DNA of 64,000 nt. Origin: CAYWMD01 sp964458575 (GTDB taxonomy: Bacteria > Verrucomicrobiota > Verrucomicrobiia > Limisphaerales > JADLHS01). Position numbers and translations under genes: made by a program. Shown here piece by piece: positions 53,613-61,948 of this stretch; position 1 is the first letter of the stretch, and every line of letters begins with the position of its first letter. The notes under the pieces are model-generated. The model did not search any database, was not told the origin of the DNA, and saw only the letters and a list, made by a program, of their open reading frames with translations. The DNA lies in NCBI GenBank assembly GCA_964458575.1, contig CAYWMD010000006.1, positions 124,001-188,000 of the forward strand, in the 5' to 3' direction.

Positions 53613-54830
53613 ATGACAATTTGGATTTTAGCGTTGCTTTTGATCGGTTGCCTGGCGGGCATTGGTTACCAACAAGGCGCTATTCGCGTGGCGGTTTCAT
53701 TCGTTGGGATCATTGTGGCCGCATTGCTGGCCGGACCGCTGGCAAAGCTGGTCAAGCCCATCGTCACCGGAGTCGGAGTGGCGAACCCCGTGCTGGTGTG
53801 GGTGCTGCCGCCCTTCGTGGCGTTTATCCTCATACTGACGGTGTTCAAGGTCGGCGGCTACGCGCTGCATCACAAGGTGGAGGTTTACTATCGCTACAAA
53901 GCCGGTGATCTGCGGTTCGCCCTCTGGGAACGACTGATAGCGCACCTGGGTTTGTGTCTGGGAACGCTCAACGCCCTTGCGTATCTCGTGCTCATCGCCA
54001 TGGTAATCTACCCCTTCAGCTACTGGACGGTGCAATTGGCATCGCCGAGTGATGACCCCAAGCTGGTAAAGCTCTTCAACCGCATGGGCCGCGACCTGCA
54101 GTCCACCGGCATGGCGAAAGTGGCCCGCGCAATTGATCCGATGCCCGACGTTTTTTATTCCGCAGCCGACGCCGCGGGGTTGATCTATCAAAATCCTTTG
54201 CTGGAAGCGCGGTTGTCGCGTTACCCGGCGTTCCTGTCGCTGTCCGAGCGGACGGATTTTCAAACCATCGCGCAGGACAAATCCTTCGGCGAAGCGCGCC
54301 TCCAACAACGGCCGATCCGTGAATTGCTCAAGAATCCAAACATCCAGGCGCTGACCAAACCGGACGTGCTCCAATACATTTGGGGTATCGTGTCGCCCGA
54401 CCTTGACGACTTGATCAAATTCCTGAAAGACGGGACCTCGGGCAAATACACGGACAAAGTTCTCGGCCGCTGGTATTTCGATCCCAGTGGCGCCATGGCC
54501 GCTTATCTTCGCTCCAAACCCGGTTTGCCGTCCAGCGAGGTTGCCAAAATCCGGACTCGGATCGCCACGATGTACTCCAAAACGATGATGATCGTTTACC
54601 CGGACCACAAGGCCGTGCTCAAGGCCTTCCCCCATGTCCGCCCGCCGGCTGCTCCAAAACAACCGCCGACGGTTGAACTGAAGGACTACGACGGCAAATG
54701 GAAGGGCAAAGGCGGGCAGTATGATTTTTCGTTTGGCGGAGGTGGTGGCGACCGGCAAGGCACATTGGAAGCCGACCGGCTGATACTCACGGGCGACACG
54801 GTTCCCCTGGCTTTCAACCCGGAAGATTGA
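53613..54830 (+). CDS. CvpA family membrane protein with long cytoplasmic or periplasmic tail
   Basis: 405 residues from ATG 53613. The first 160 residues are a CvpA-like domain with four hydrophobic helices: MTIWILALLLIGCLAGIGYQ, VAVSFVGIIVAALLAGPLAK, ANPVLVWVLPPFVAFILILT and GTLNALAYLVLIAMVIYPFS, with the GYQQGAIR turn typical of the family. CvpA is needed for colicin V production in E. coli, and its relatives are linked to envelope homeostasis. The remaining 240 residues are soluble, helical (ARAIDPMPDVFYSAADAAGL, LLKNPNIQALTKPDVLQYIW) and end in a Gly-rich beta segment (FSFGGGGGDRQGTLEADRLI). CvpA proteins are usually shorter, so the tail is an addition. Confidence 0.75.
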   Translation: MTIWILALLLIGCLAGIGYQQGAIRVAVSFVGIIVAALLAGPLAKLVKPIVTGVGVANPVLVWVLPPFVAFILILTVFKVGGYALHHKVEVYYRYKAGDLRFALWERLIAHLGLCLGTLNALAYLVLIAMVIYPFSYWTVQLASPSDDPKLVKLFNRMGRDLQSTGMAKVARAIDPMPDVFYSAADAAGLIYQNPLLEARLSRYPAFLSLSERTDFQTIAQDKSFGEARLQQRPIRELLKNPNIQALTKPDVLQYIWGIVSPDLDDLIKFLKDGTSGKYTDKVLGRWYFDPSGAMAAYLRSKPGLPSSEVAKIRTRIATMYSKTMMIVYPDHKAVLKAFPHVRPPAAPKQPPTVELKDYDGKWKGKGGQYDFSFGGGGGDRQGTLEADRLILTGDTVPLAFNPED

Positions 54831-54950
54831 ACGGAAGCCGGAGTTCCCGGTTGGGGTTTACCGAAGCTGCGGCTTGACTGCGAGCAGGCGCGCTTCTCGG
54901 CTGGCCAACTCACGGCCTCAATCCTCACGAACCCCAAAGAACTGGCAAAT

Positions 54951-55475
54951 CTACTGACCCGGGGGGCGACCGCTTGTGAGTACTGGCTGGATGGGCTGCA
55001 ACTGATCGAAGAGCGAACCGCGGATGGGCACGATGGGAGTCAGGCTGTTGCTGCTGCCGGGCGTCGCCATGGCCATTTCCGCCGGGACCTTCAGGCCGAA
55101 AGCCGAGGCTACTGCTTCAGCCGGGGGCATGGCTGCCGGTTGTTCGGCTTGCGGCACCAACGCGACTGACCCAATTGGTTTGTAATCCAGATTCTCCGAG
55201 TAAATCACCGCGCCCACCAACAGCGCACAGGCTGCCACGCCCAACCCCATGCCCAGCGCCGGCTTTCCCTGCAACGCGTCCAACAGCCGCCGCAACCAGG
55301 GGGCCTCCCAAGCCAACCGGTCGAACAAACTCTCCGGCTTGGCGTTTACGTCCGCCTTGATGCAAGCGATGACTTCCCTCGAAAAGCTGTTGAAATACCC
55401 GGGCGGCGGCTGCTCATACCGTTTCACCTTGAGCAATCGCCGCAGTGCGTCGAAGTTTTCCTGTTCCGGCGTCAT
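54951..55475 (-). CDS. Membrane protein downstream of an ECF sigma factor, possible anti-sigma factor
   Basis: 174 residues. The N-terminal cytoplasmic part (MTPEQENFDALRRLLKVKRY, PPGYFNSFSREVIACIKADV) is helical, one transmembrane segment follows (ALGMGLGVAACALLVGAVIY, about 94-113), and a Pro/Ala-rich tail would be outside. It starts 12 bases after the sigma factor stop, the usual place of an anti-sigma factor. However, the zinc-type HxxxCxxC motif of common anti-sigma domains is absent, so the assignment rests on gene order and topology only. Confidence 0.6.
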   Translation of the reverse strand: MTPEQENFDALRRLLKVKRYEQPPPGYFNSFSREVIACIKADVNAKPESLFDRLAWEAPWLRRLLDALQGKPALGMGLGVAACALLVGAVIYSENLDYKPIGSVALVPQAEQPAAMPPAEAVASAFGLKVPAEMAMATPGSSNSLTPIVPIRGSLFDQLQPIQPVLTSGRPPGQ

Positions 55476-55487
55476 ATTTGAATCACG

Positions 55488-56135
55488 TTATTTCAGATAA
55501 TCTGACAAGTAACCCTGCAACTGTTGTCGCGCATAAAAAAGCCGCGAACGAACCGTTCCGATGTTGCAATCCATGATCTCGGCGATCTCATCGTGCGCCA
55601 GACCCTGCACATCGTGCAACGTCACGACCAATCTGTGAGGTTCTGACAGCTTGAGCAATGCCTCGTTCAATTTTTCCTGCAATTCGTTCAGATTGGCTTC
55701 CCGCCGCGGGGTCTTGTCCGAAACCAGCGCCAACAGGTCCGGGTCGTGCTCGGCGTTGAAATCCAGATCGTTCAGGCTCATGTGCGAACGATTCTTGCGC
55801 TGCTTCAGAAAGTTGATGGTCTTGTTGACGGCAATCCGATAAATCCACGTGTAGAAACTGGACCCACCTTTGAAGGATTTCAGCGCCTGATAGGCCTTGA
55901 TGAACGTGTCCTGCGCAAGATCGTTGGCGTCCTCGTGGTTCGCCGTCATGTGATAAATCGTGGCGTAGATGCGCTCCTGATAACGCCGCACCAGATCGTC
56001 GTACGCTTCGAGGTCGCCCCGGCGCGCCCGCCGCACCAGTTCCTGCTCGGCTACCGCGTCGGGTGAGACCGTCCCACTTATGGGGTCGGAACTCGGAATG
56101 GCCTCTGGTGCTTTGGCCGCAACTGGCTTGGTCAT
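55488..56135 (-). CDS. ECF-family RNA polymerase sigma factor (RpoE-like)
   Basis: 215 residues from ATG 56135 (MTKPVAAKAP); a TTG at 56159 inside the preceding gene is less likely. Region 2 is readable in EQELVRRARRGDLEAYDDLV, RRYQERIYATIYHMTANHED, ANDLAQDTFIKAYQAL and FYTWIYRIAVNKTINFLKQR; region 4 in LSEPHRLVVTLHDVQGLAHD and EIAEIMDCNIGTVRSRLFYA. It directs RNA polymerase to stress or envelope promoters that cannot be defined here. It follows the polyprenyl synthase gene by 14 bases and precedes the membrane protein by 12, forming one operon. Confidence 0.94.
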   Translation of the reverse strand: MTKPVAAKAPEAIPSSDPISGTVSPDAVAEQELVRRARRGDLEAYDDLVRRYQERIYATIYHMTANHEDANDLAQDTFIKAYQALKSFKGGSSFYTWIYRIAVNKTINFLKQRKNRSHMSLNDLDFNAEHDPDLLALVSDKTPRREANLNELQEKLNEALLKLSEPHRLVVTLHDVQGLAHDEIAEIMDCNIGTVRSRLFYARQQLQGYLSDYLK

Positions 56136-56149
56136 GTTTGGGTTTTCTT

Positions 56150-57202
56150 TCAGACACAAACACCCAAAGCTTCCGTTTGTCGCGCCAAAAATTCCGTCAA
56201 GCCCTTCAAACCCGCCCGACCATCCGTTTCCGGCAATGCCCGCAACGTCTGCCGTGCCTTCGCCAGATAATCTTCAATGACCTCCAGCGACGGTCCGAGC
56301 GTTTCATGGCGCGCGAGCAGGGCCGACACGCGGCCCATCGCGCCCGGCTGCCAGTTGGCGATCAATCCCTCCAGCTCGGTGCGCTCGGCCGCCGTGGCAC
56401 GCTCCCACGTCAGCAGCAGCGGCAGGGTCAACTTGCCCTTGGCCAGGTCCGTGCCCAGCGACTTCCCTGCGGTCGTCTCCGAGCCGAACAAATCCACGCA
56501 ATCATCGTAAATCTGGTAGGCCGTTCCGAAGGTCAGTCCGAATTGGCGCAGCGCCGTCCGTTGCGCCGGGGTGGCGCTACTGAGGCACGCCGCCAGTTCG
56601 CAGGAAAGGGCGAACAGTTCCGCGGTCTTCATCTCCAGCACCCGGAAATACTCGCGCCGTGACCGCTCAAAATTGCGGCGGTGACAGGTCTGCAAGATTT
56701 CCCCCGAACAAACCGTGTTCGTTGCCGAGGATACCGCGCGGCAGATTTCGGGGGTCGGAAAACTCGCGGCCAATTTCAGCGCCTGGGCGAACAGGCAATC
56801 ACCGAAAAGCACGGCGATCTCGTTGCCCCAGTTCGCGGCCATCGTCAGTTGCCCCCGGCGGATTTCCGCCTCATCCATCACATCGTCATGCACCAACGTC
56901 GCCAGGTGCACCATCTCGATGATGACGGCGACGGTGACGTGGGAATCGTTGACCTTGCCCAGTGAGTTTGCCGCCAGGGCCACGAGCGTGGGCCGAAGAT
57001 GCTTGCCATTGCCGGTCAGCGCATATTCCGCGTAAGGCAGCAGTCCGGGGTCGAATTCATGCACCTGCTTCTCCAGTCGGCGAGTGACCGCCTCGAGAAA
57101 CGGTTCGACCGGTTCCACGATTTGTTTCCAGGAACAGGTTGGCTCGGCGCGGGGCGAGTCGGCCACCCCCGCCTCGACTACTTTTGAATCGGCAGCCAGC
57201 AT
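56150..57202 (-). CDS. Polyprenyl (trans-isoprenyl) diphosphate synthase
   Basis: 350 residues from ATG 57202. The family blocks are GNGKHLRPTLVALAANSLG (substrate-binding GKxxRP), the first Asp-rich motif LVHDDVMDEAEIRRG (Asp106, Asp107, Asp110), the second motif YQIYDDCVDLFGSE and KGKLTLPLLLTWE. The length and the small residues before the first motif fit a medium- to long-chain enzyme such as those making the quinone side chain from isopentenyl diphosphate; chain length cannot be read reliably. It is the first gene of a three-gene unit with the sigma factor and membrane protein, an uncommon pairing. Confidence 0.92.
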   Translation of the reverse strand: MLAADSKVVEAGVADSPRAEPTCSWKQIVEPVEPFLEAVTRRLEKQVHEFDPGLLPYAEYALTGNGKHLRPTLVALAANSLGKVNDSHVTVAVIIEMVHLATLVHDDVMDEAEIRRGQLTMAANWGNEIAVLFGDCLFAQALKLAASFPTPEICRAVSSATNTVCSGEILQTCHRRNFERSRREYFRVLEMKTAELFALSCELAACLSSATPAQRTALRQFGLTFGTAYQIYDDCVDLFGSETTAGKSLGTDLAKGKLTLPLLLTWERATAAERTELEGLIANWQPGAMGRVSALLARHETLGPSLEVIEDYLAKARQTLRALPETDGRAGLKGLTEFLARQTEALGVCV

Positions 57203-57312
57203 CTGGCCCTAATTTAGAGGGGCACGCGAGGTGAGTCAAACTTGTTGTGCCCGCGCGGAAGCACGCACTGCGATCAAACAAGCGAAGATTTTACCGTTTC
57301 TTTGCCTCTTCC

Positions 57313-57645
57313 TTACCGGAATCGTCTTTGTCGGTTTGATTTAGTTTGACTCCGCCCGATCGGAAATGGCTTCGTTTGGCAAAATGAGCGGCAGCCGCAG
57401 GATTGCTTTGTTCTCTGGCTTATCGCCGACCCAGTTTGCTGAACCGCCGGAAATGACAAAACATGACAAAACGTGATCAAACAATAGGCATACACCTGCC
57501 AGCCGGTCTTGGCGCACGCCTCGCCCAAGGTTTCCAGAAAACGCCGATGATCCTCGTCGTCTTGGAAAATCGGCTCCCGCCGATCGCCCCGGTTCATGAC
57601 GTGATAAATCGCGCCCGGATATTGCACTCGGAGTTTGCGCGCCAT
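57313..57645 (-). pseudogene. REP-associated tyrosine transposase (RAYT/Y1_Tnp), 5' fragment
   Basis: From ATG 57645 the sequence MARKLRVQYPGAIYHVMNRG, then DRREPIFQDDEDHRRFLETL and GEACAKTGWQVYAYCL, is the N-terminal third of a REP-associated transposase. Homology stops at about 57478; the expected HUH motif (usually MPNHFHLL directly after YCL) and the catalytic Tyr are missing. The rest of the frame to 57313 is unrelated. The intact family is about 200-250 residues long and mobilises REP palindromes, several of which occur in this window. Confidence 0.8.
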
Positions 57646-57741
57646 GCGACCGATCCTTACAGCAGGAACGGCGAGCGTCAAATCGTGATTCTACAATAGC
57701 CGGGACTGACCCAGGACTGACACCTTTTTGACACCTTTTAC

Positions 57742-57831
57742 GTGAGCACCACGCAGATTTACACGCATGTGATGGCCAAGCCGGGGATTGGGGTGCGCAG
57801 TCCGCTGGACGCGCAGGGAAAAGAAGGCTGA
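57742..57831 (+). pseudogene. C-terminal remnant of an integron-type tyrosine recombinase
   Basis: The frame beginning GTG 57742 reads VSTTQIYTHVMAKPGIGVRS followed by PLDAQGKEG and a stop at 57831. VSTTQIYTHV with the catalytic Tyr and the KPGxGVRSPLD tail are the characteristic end of integron integrases (IntI). Everything upstream of this, including the Arg-His-Arg catalytic residues, is gone; the preceding bases are ACTGACACCTTTTTGACACC-type repeat sequence. It is a relic, not a functional gene. Confidence 0.7.
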
Positions 57832-57886
57832 AGGCTAAAGGCTGAAGGGGCGTGGGAACATCCAACATTCAACATTCGACGTTGAA
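57821..57886. repeat. Two arrays of 7-nt units in the relic region
   Basis: GAAGGCT, GAAGGCT, AAAGGCT, GAAGGGG run head to tail from about 57823, followed at 57859-57886 by CATCCAA, CATTCAA, CATTCGA, CGTTGAA. A partial copy of the second unit (CATTCAA twice) is at about 58067-58080. The first array overlaps the last bases of the integrase remnant. Confidence 0.55.
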
Positions 57887-57905
57887 CAGATGGAGCAGGG
57901 CAAAC

Positions 57906-58040
57906 CACGAAACACACGAAAGACACGAAAAGGGAGCCGGCTCTGATTCGATTATCATAGTCCGGCGGAGACACGTCCGGGCTGGCCGGCGGGTTTCCGT
58001 TTGTTCCATTCCAGCTTTCGTGTGATTCGTGTCTTTCGTG
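57906..58040. repeat. Inverted array of 9-nt units (CACGAAAxx type), second copy
   Basis: Left arm 57906-57932: CACGAAACA, CACGAAAGA, CACGAAAAG. Right arm 58014-58040, inverted: GCTTTCGTG, TGATTCGTG, TCTTTCGTG. It shares units with the lutB-lutC element at 15028-15137. The spacer of about 81 bases has no gene. Together with the fragments nearby, the 57203-58128 stretch holds no intact gene. Confidence 0.6.
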
Positions 58041-58128
58041 GTCACGCAACTGCCGTTTCCAGGGAACATTCAACATTCAACTCCCGTTCCCGCATCAACC
58101 GCTGGTGCGCTTTCGCGTCGGCCCCGGC

Positions 58129-61100
58129 TCATTCCAAGACCAGCCGGAAAAAAGCAGTGCTCTCCGCCGGGATCAAGGTGACGCTCTTCCGGCCACCGCC
58201 GAGGCTGACCTGGTTCGTGGTGGTCGTCCAAACGGGCACCGACAAGTCGTCCGTTTGTTCCAGATGCGCGCCAGGACATTCCGGCCACGTCAGCGTAACG
58301 GCGTCGGCGTTTCGGTGAACGGCGAGCCGGAGGGGCGGGTTTGCGCTGCCATCGAAATAGCCGTTGCGTTTTACGTTGTCCGGGGTTGCCACCTGGTAAA
58401 AGACGGTGAGGTAATTCGACGCGGCGGTTCCCACCCACGTTTTTTGCACCCACGCGATGTTGGTGGTGGCGCTTGACCACTCGACGCCGTTGCTGGCGTT
58501 CGTTCCCCCCGCCGGATCCACGCCGAGGGAACAAGCCGTCAAGGGTGTATCGGCGTAGATCCACACGCTGACGGAATAGGGATCGCCCGGCGTGACGGGG
58601 ACGCGCTGGTAAACACCGCCGGCGGTGGCGTTGGTGCTGGAGACGCGGAGGCGCTGCGAGTGCGCGCCGCCATGTACGTTCGCGGTTTCGTCGTAACCGA
58701 TGACGCCGCCCGGGCTGGTTTCCCATTCGGTCCAGTGGTTCGCGATGTAGCCGCCGCCCGCGATGGTGAATCCGTCTTCAAAATCGCTGTTCAGCAGCGC
58801 GAAGCAGGGGTTGGGCGGGATGATCGTGAGGCTGGCAGAAGCGGAATTGGTCGTGCCGTGGGGATTGGCCACCACACAGCGGTAGAGGCCGGCGTCCGCG
58901 GAATCGGCCCCGGTGATCGCAAGACTGCGGTTGGTGGTGCCGGCGTAATGGCCGCCGTCGGTGAGATTGATGTCATTCCTCAGCCACTGGTAGCCCAGGG
59001 GGGCGGCGCCGGCGGCGGAAACCGCGAAGGTGGTCGTGCCGCCGGCAATGACCGTTTGATCCGAGGGTTGCTGGAGGATGGCCGGTGGCTGGTTGGCGCA
59101 GGCGATGGCGTCGTCAAAGTACGCGCTGCGCTTGGCGTTGTCGGTGGTGGCCGCCTTGAGGAAAAGGGTGATGTGGCTGGCCGTGGCGGTGCCGGACAGG
59201 GTTTGGTAGGTCCACGCGGCGTTGGTGATGGCGGCGGACCAGGTGACGCCGCTGCTGTTCGCGTTGTTACCGCCGGCCGGGTCTGCGCCCAGACGGGCGG
59301 AGGTCAGATTGTCACCGGTGTAAATCCAGACGCCGACGGTGAAGGGTTGCCCCAAAACAACGGGCATGCGCTGAAAGATGCCGCCGGAGGAGCCGTTGGT
59401 GCCGCCCCAAATCCGAAGTCGTTGGGCGTGACCCGAGCCGGGTGTGCCATGGACGATGGCCGTTTCATCGTACCCGACGATGACCCCGGCATCGGTTTCC
59501 CATTCCGTCCAGTTGGTGGCGATATAACCGCCGCCCGCGAGGGCAAAGCCGTTTTCAAAGTCGGCGTTGGATACGGTCAGGCAGGGGTTGAAGCCGGCCA
59601 GGCTGAGTGTGGCGCTGCTGGAGTTGGTGCTGCCATAGGCGTTGGTCACCACGCAGCGGTAGCTGGCGACGTCGCCCTGGTCGGCGTTGGAAATGGTCAG
59701 CGTCGAGTTGGTGCAGCCCGAGTAATGGCCGCCGTCGTTGAGGTTCACCTGGTTTTTTTGCCACCGATAAGCGAGAGGCGCGTCGCCAGTGGCCAGCAAG
59801 GTGAATTGGGCGGTGGCGCCCGGGGCGACGCCCTGGCTTGCGGGTTGTTGAGTGATGCCCGGGGGATAGGTCACGCAAAGTTCCGGCGCGAACGTGCAGA
59901 CGCCGGGACGGATTTGCGAATTGTATCGCTGCTGGATCGTGGTCCGCAATTGCGGGTCGGTGCTGACCACGATCAGGCGGGTCAGGTTCAGGGTGCCCAG
60001 GCTGACCGACAACTGACCGCCGTTGAGCTGGCTGGTCACGTCGCGCAGGCCGCCGGCGGTGATTTCAAAAGCGGCGGGTGAATTGCGCAGCCACAGGGGC
60101 AGCGTGGCGGTGAAGGAAGCGTTGCTGACCGGCGTGAAATGGCAACCCGCGAGGTCGCTGTAGTAATTGTCGTTCACGACGTAGAAGATGAGCGTGTCCA
60201 CGCCGGAAGCGGCGGCGCGCACCCAGACATTGGCGCCGGGGGTGAGGGAAAGGTCCACGGGAACGCTGCGGACAATCAGGTTGCGGGCGGTTTTGATTTC
60301 GTTGCCGCAAAGGCCCAGCTCCTTCCAAAGCGACGCGCACTCGGCCGATGCGTTCAGGCCGTTGGGCTGGTTGAACCACCAATAGCCCATGCCTTTCGAG
60401 CCGCCGGCCAGCGAGTAATAAACTTCAATGCGTTTGGATTCCGGCGTCGGGTAAGGCCAGTCCGTTTGCCTGGTGCAATACAGCAGGTGATTGAAGGGAT
60501 TGGGGGAGGCCGCTTCGCTGCCGGTGCGGGCGACGGCGTAGCTCAGCTTGGCTTGTTTGTGGAGCTGGATCTGATTGGGACGTTCCACGTAGCTGTTCCG
60601 CAACTGAACCTCGTAGTAATTGTCCGACTGCAAAACATCCACCGCCTGGCCCCAGGCGTAGAAGCTTTGCGACGCGAGTTCACCATCCAGGTTGACCACC
60701 GTCGGCACATTGGGCCGCAGGGCCCGGAGTTCGGCCGTGAATCGGACGGCTTCCTTCATCACCAACGTCCCCGGATACTTCGTGGCGTCGCAGGGGATTC
60801 GCAGACCCGCGCCACAATTGGCCCGGCACTGGTTGTTTTCATCAATGTCCGGTTCGTCGTTGAGAAACCACATGTCCGGGTCAATGGGAATGAGCTTGGA
60901 GGAATCCAAAATGGTGTAGCCGTAACCGCGCGCCAGCATCTGCGCCTGTCCGGCGACCGTCTTCATGTAACTGCCCATCTCACCCAGATTATACTGGACG
61001 TTGTTAAAACCGTGGTTGGCGGCTTCATCCAGCCAGTCAGCCGCCGTGTAACTGCCGCCCGCCATGAAGGTGCTGTAGGTGGCGTAAATGAATTTGTTGG

Positions 61101-61902
61101 TCCATGCCCGCTGCGCCGCCGTGGCGCTCTTGCCGTCGGCGTAAATTCCCTGAAACACGTGGCTGGAGAAAAATGGCAGGGCGTTGCTCAAGGAAATGAC
61201 CGAGGCGGCGAAATTGACGTTGGGATCGCCGACCGTGGTCGTGAGCGACGTTACGTTCGTGCCATCCAGCCAGACGGAGGCCGGCGCGGCCCCGCCGGGT
61301 CGCCGCCAATGCAGGTAAATGTTTTTCAAATCCTCCGAATAACCAATGCCGGCGATCCGGGGCGCATTGGCGTCCACGATGATGTTCGTGCTCACGTTGC
61401 CGGCGGAGGTAACCACGCCCAGGCTCAACGGCTGCGTGACCGGCACACACCGCAAACGCACGGCGACCTGGGCGACGCCTCCCGCCGGAATCGTGGGCGG
61501 GTCCGCCCGGTACCAGACCGGTTCGCCCGCGGCGATGATGGCAGCCGGCGGATCATCCCAGTAGAAATAGATGCTGTTTTGCCCGCCCGGATTGATGCTG
61601 GTATCCGTGGACATGGCGATGTTCGTCTTGAGGCTGTAGCCGGCGAGGATGGCGTCATTGATGGTCACCGGGGACGCGCCGGTATTCTGCAAGTAAATGT
61701 AAACGTGGGCGCCGGGTTGGTTGGTGCGGCAGGAATTCGGGTAGCCGGCGAAGTTCCAGTAGCAATCGTACTCCGGAAACACCCGGTCCGGTTTGTACTG
61801 GGCGCCGATCACCGTGACCGCGGCGTTGGAATTGGTGACCACGGCCAGGTGGCTCATCAGCGCCACCAGCAGCACTACGCGAAATGCGAATTTTAGTTTC
61901 AT
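58129..61902 (-). CDS. Giant secreted glycosidase-like protein with Ig and carbohydrate-binding modules
   Basis: 1,257 residues from ATG 61902 with a signal peptide (MKLKFAFRVVLLVALMSHLA). After a beta-rich region (about 40-225), residues 264-534 resemble a TIM-barrel glycoside hydrolase: FIYATYSTFMAGGSYTAADW, WLDEAANHGFNNVQYNLGEM, DPDMWFLNDEPDIDENNQC with clustered acidic residues, VVNLDGELAS and GSKGMGYWWFNQPNG. No exact GH family is claimed. The C-terminal half repeats an Ig domain (PAYRWQKN-type, about 677-767 and 939-1029) and a jelly-roll binding module (NADFENGFALAGGGYIATNW and NSDFEDGFTIAGGGYIANHW), and ends with a module closing FFRLVLE. It should act on extracellular polysaccharide. 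The next gene upstream is a paralogue 46 bases away. Confidence 0.82.
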   Translation of the reverse strand: MKLKFAFRVVLLVALMSHLAVVTNSNAAVTVIGAQYKPDRVFPEYDCYWNFAGYPNSCRTNQPGAHVYIYLQNTGASPVTINDAILAGYSLKTNIAMSTDTSINPGGQNSIYFYWDDPPAAIIAAGEPVWYRADPPTIPAGGVAQVAVRLRCVPVTQPLSLGVVTSAGNVSTNIIVDANAPRIAGIGYSEDLKNIYLHWRRPGGAAPASVWLDGTNVTSLTTTVGDPNVNFAASVISLSNALPFFSSHVFQGIYADGKSATAAQRAWTNKFIYATYSTFMAGGSYTAADWLDEAANHGFNNVQYNLGEMGSYMKTVAGQAQMLARGYGYTILDSSKLIPIDPDMWFLNDEPDIDENNQCRANCGAGLRIPCDATKYPGTLVMKEAVRFTAELRALRPNVPTVVNLDGELASQSFYAWGQAVDVLQSDNYYEVQLRNSYVERPNQIQLHKQAKLSYAVARTGSEAASPNPFNHLLYCTRQTDWPYPTPESKRIEVYYSLAGGSKGMGYWWFNQPNGLNASAECASLWKELGLCGNEIKTARNLIVRSVPVDLSLTPGANVWVRAAASGVDTLIFYVVNDNYYSDLAGCHFTPVSNASFTATLPLWLRNSPAAFEITAGGLRDVTSQLNGGQLSVSLGTLNLTRLIVVSTDPQLRTTIQQRYNSQIRPGVCTFAPELCVTYPPGITQQPASQGVAPGATAQFTLLATGDAPLAYRWQKNQVNLNDGGHYSGCTNSTLTISNADQGDVASYRCVVTNAYGSTNSSSATLSLAGFNPCLTVSNADFENGFALAGGGYIATNWTEWETDAGVIVGYDETAIVHGTPGSGHAQRLRIWGGTNGSSGGIFQRMPVVLGQPFTVGVWIYTGDNLTSARLGADPAGGNNANSSGVTWSAAITNAAWTYQTLSGTATASHITLFLKAATTDNAKRSAYFDDAIACANQPPAILQQPSDQTVIAGGTTTFAVSAAGAAPLGYQWLRNDINLTDGGHYAGTTNRSLAITGADSADAGLYRCVVANPHGTTNSASASLTIIPPNPCFALLNSDFEDGFTIAGGGYIANHWTEWETSPGGVIGYDETANVHGGAHSQRLRVSSTNATAGGVYQRVPVTPGDPYSVSVWIYADTPLTACSLGVDPAGGTNASNGVEWSSATTNIAWVQKTWVGTAASNYLTVFYQVATPDNVKRNGYFDGSANPPLRLAVHRNADAVTLTWPECPGAHLEQTDDLSVPVWTTTTNQVSLGGGRKSVTLIPAESTAFFRLVLE

Positions 61903-61948
61903 CTGTTGGCCGCCCGTTTGCCACAAGCCCGCGGCCCCCAAGGGTCAA

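Noticed and set aside
57821..58080. Short direct repeats that could be mistaken for a CRISPR array
   Set aside because: Units are only 7-9 bases, are contiguous without 30-base spacers, and no cas gene is in the window.
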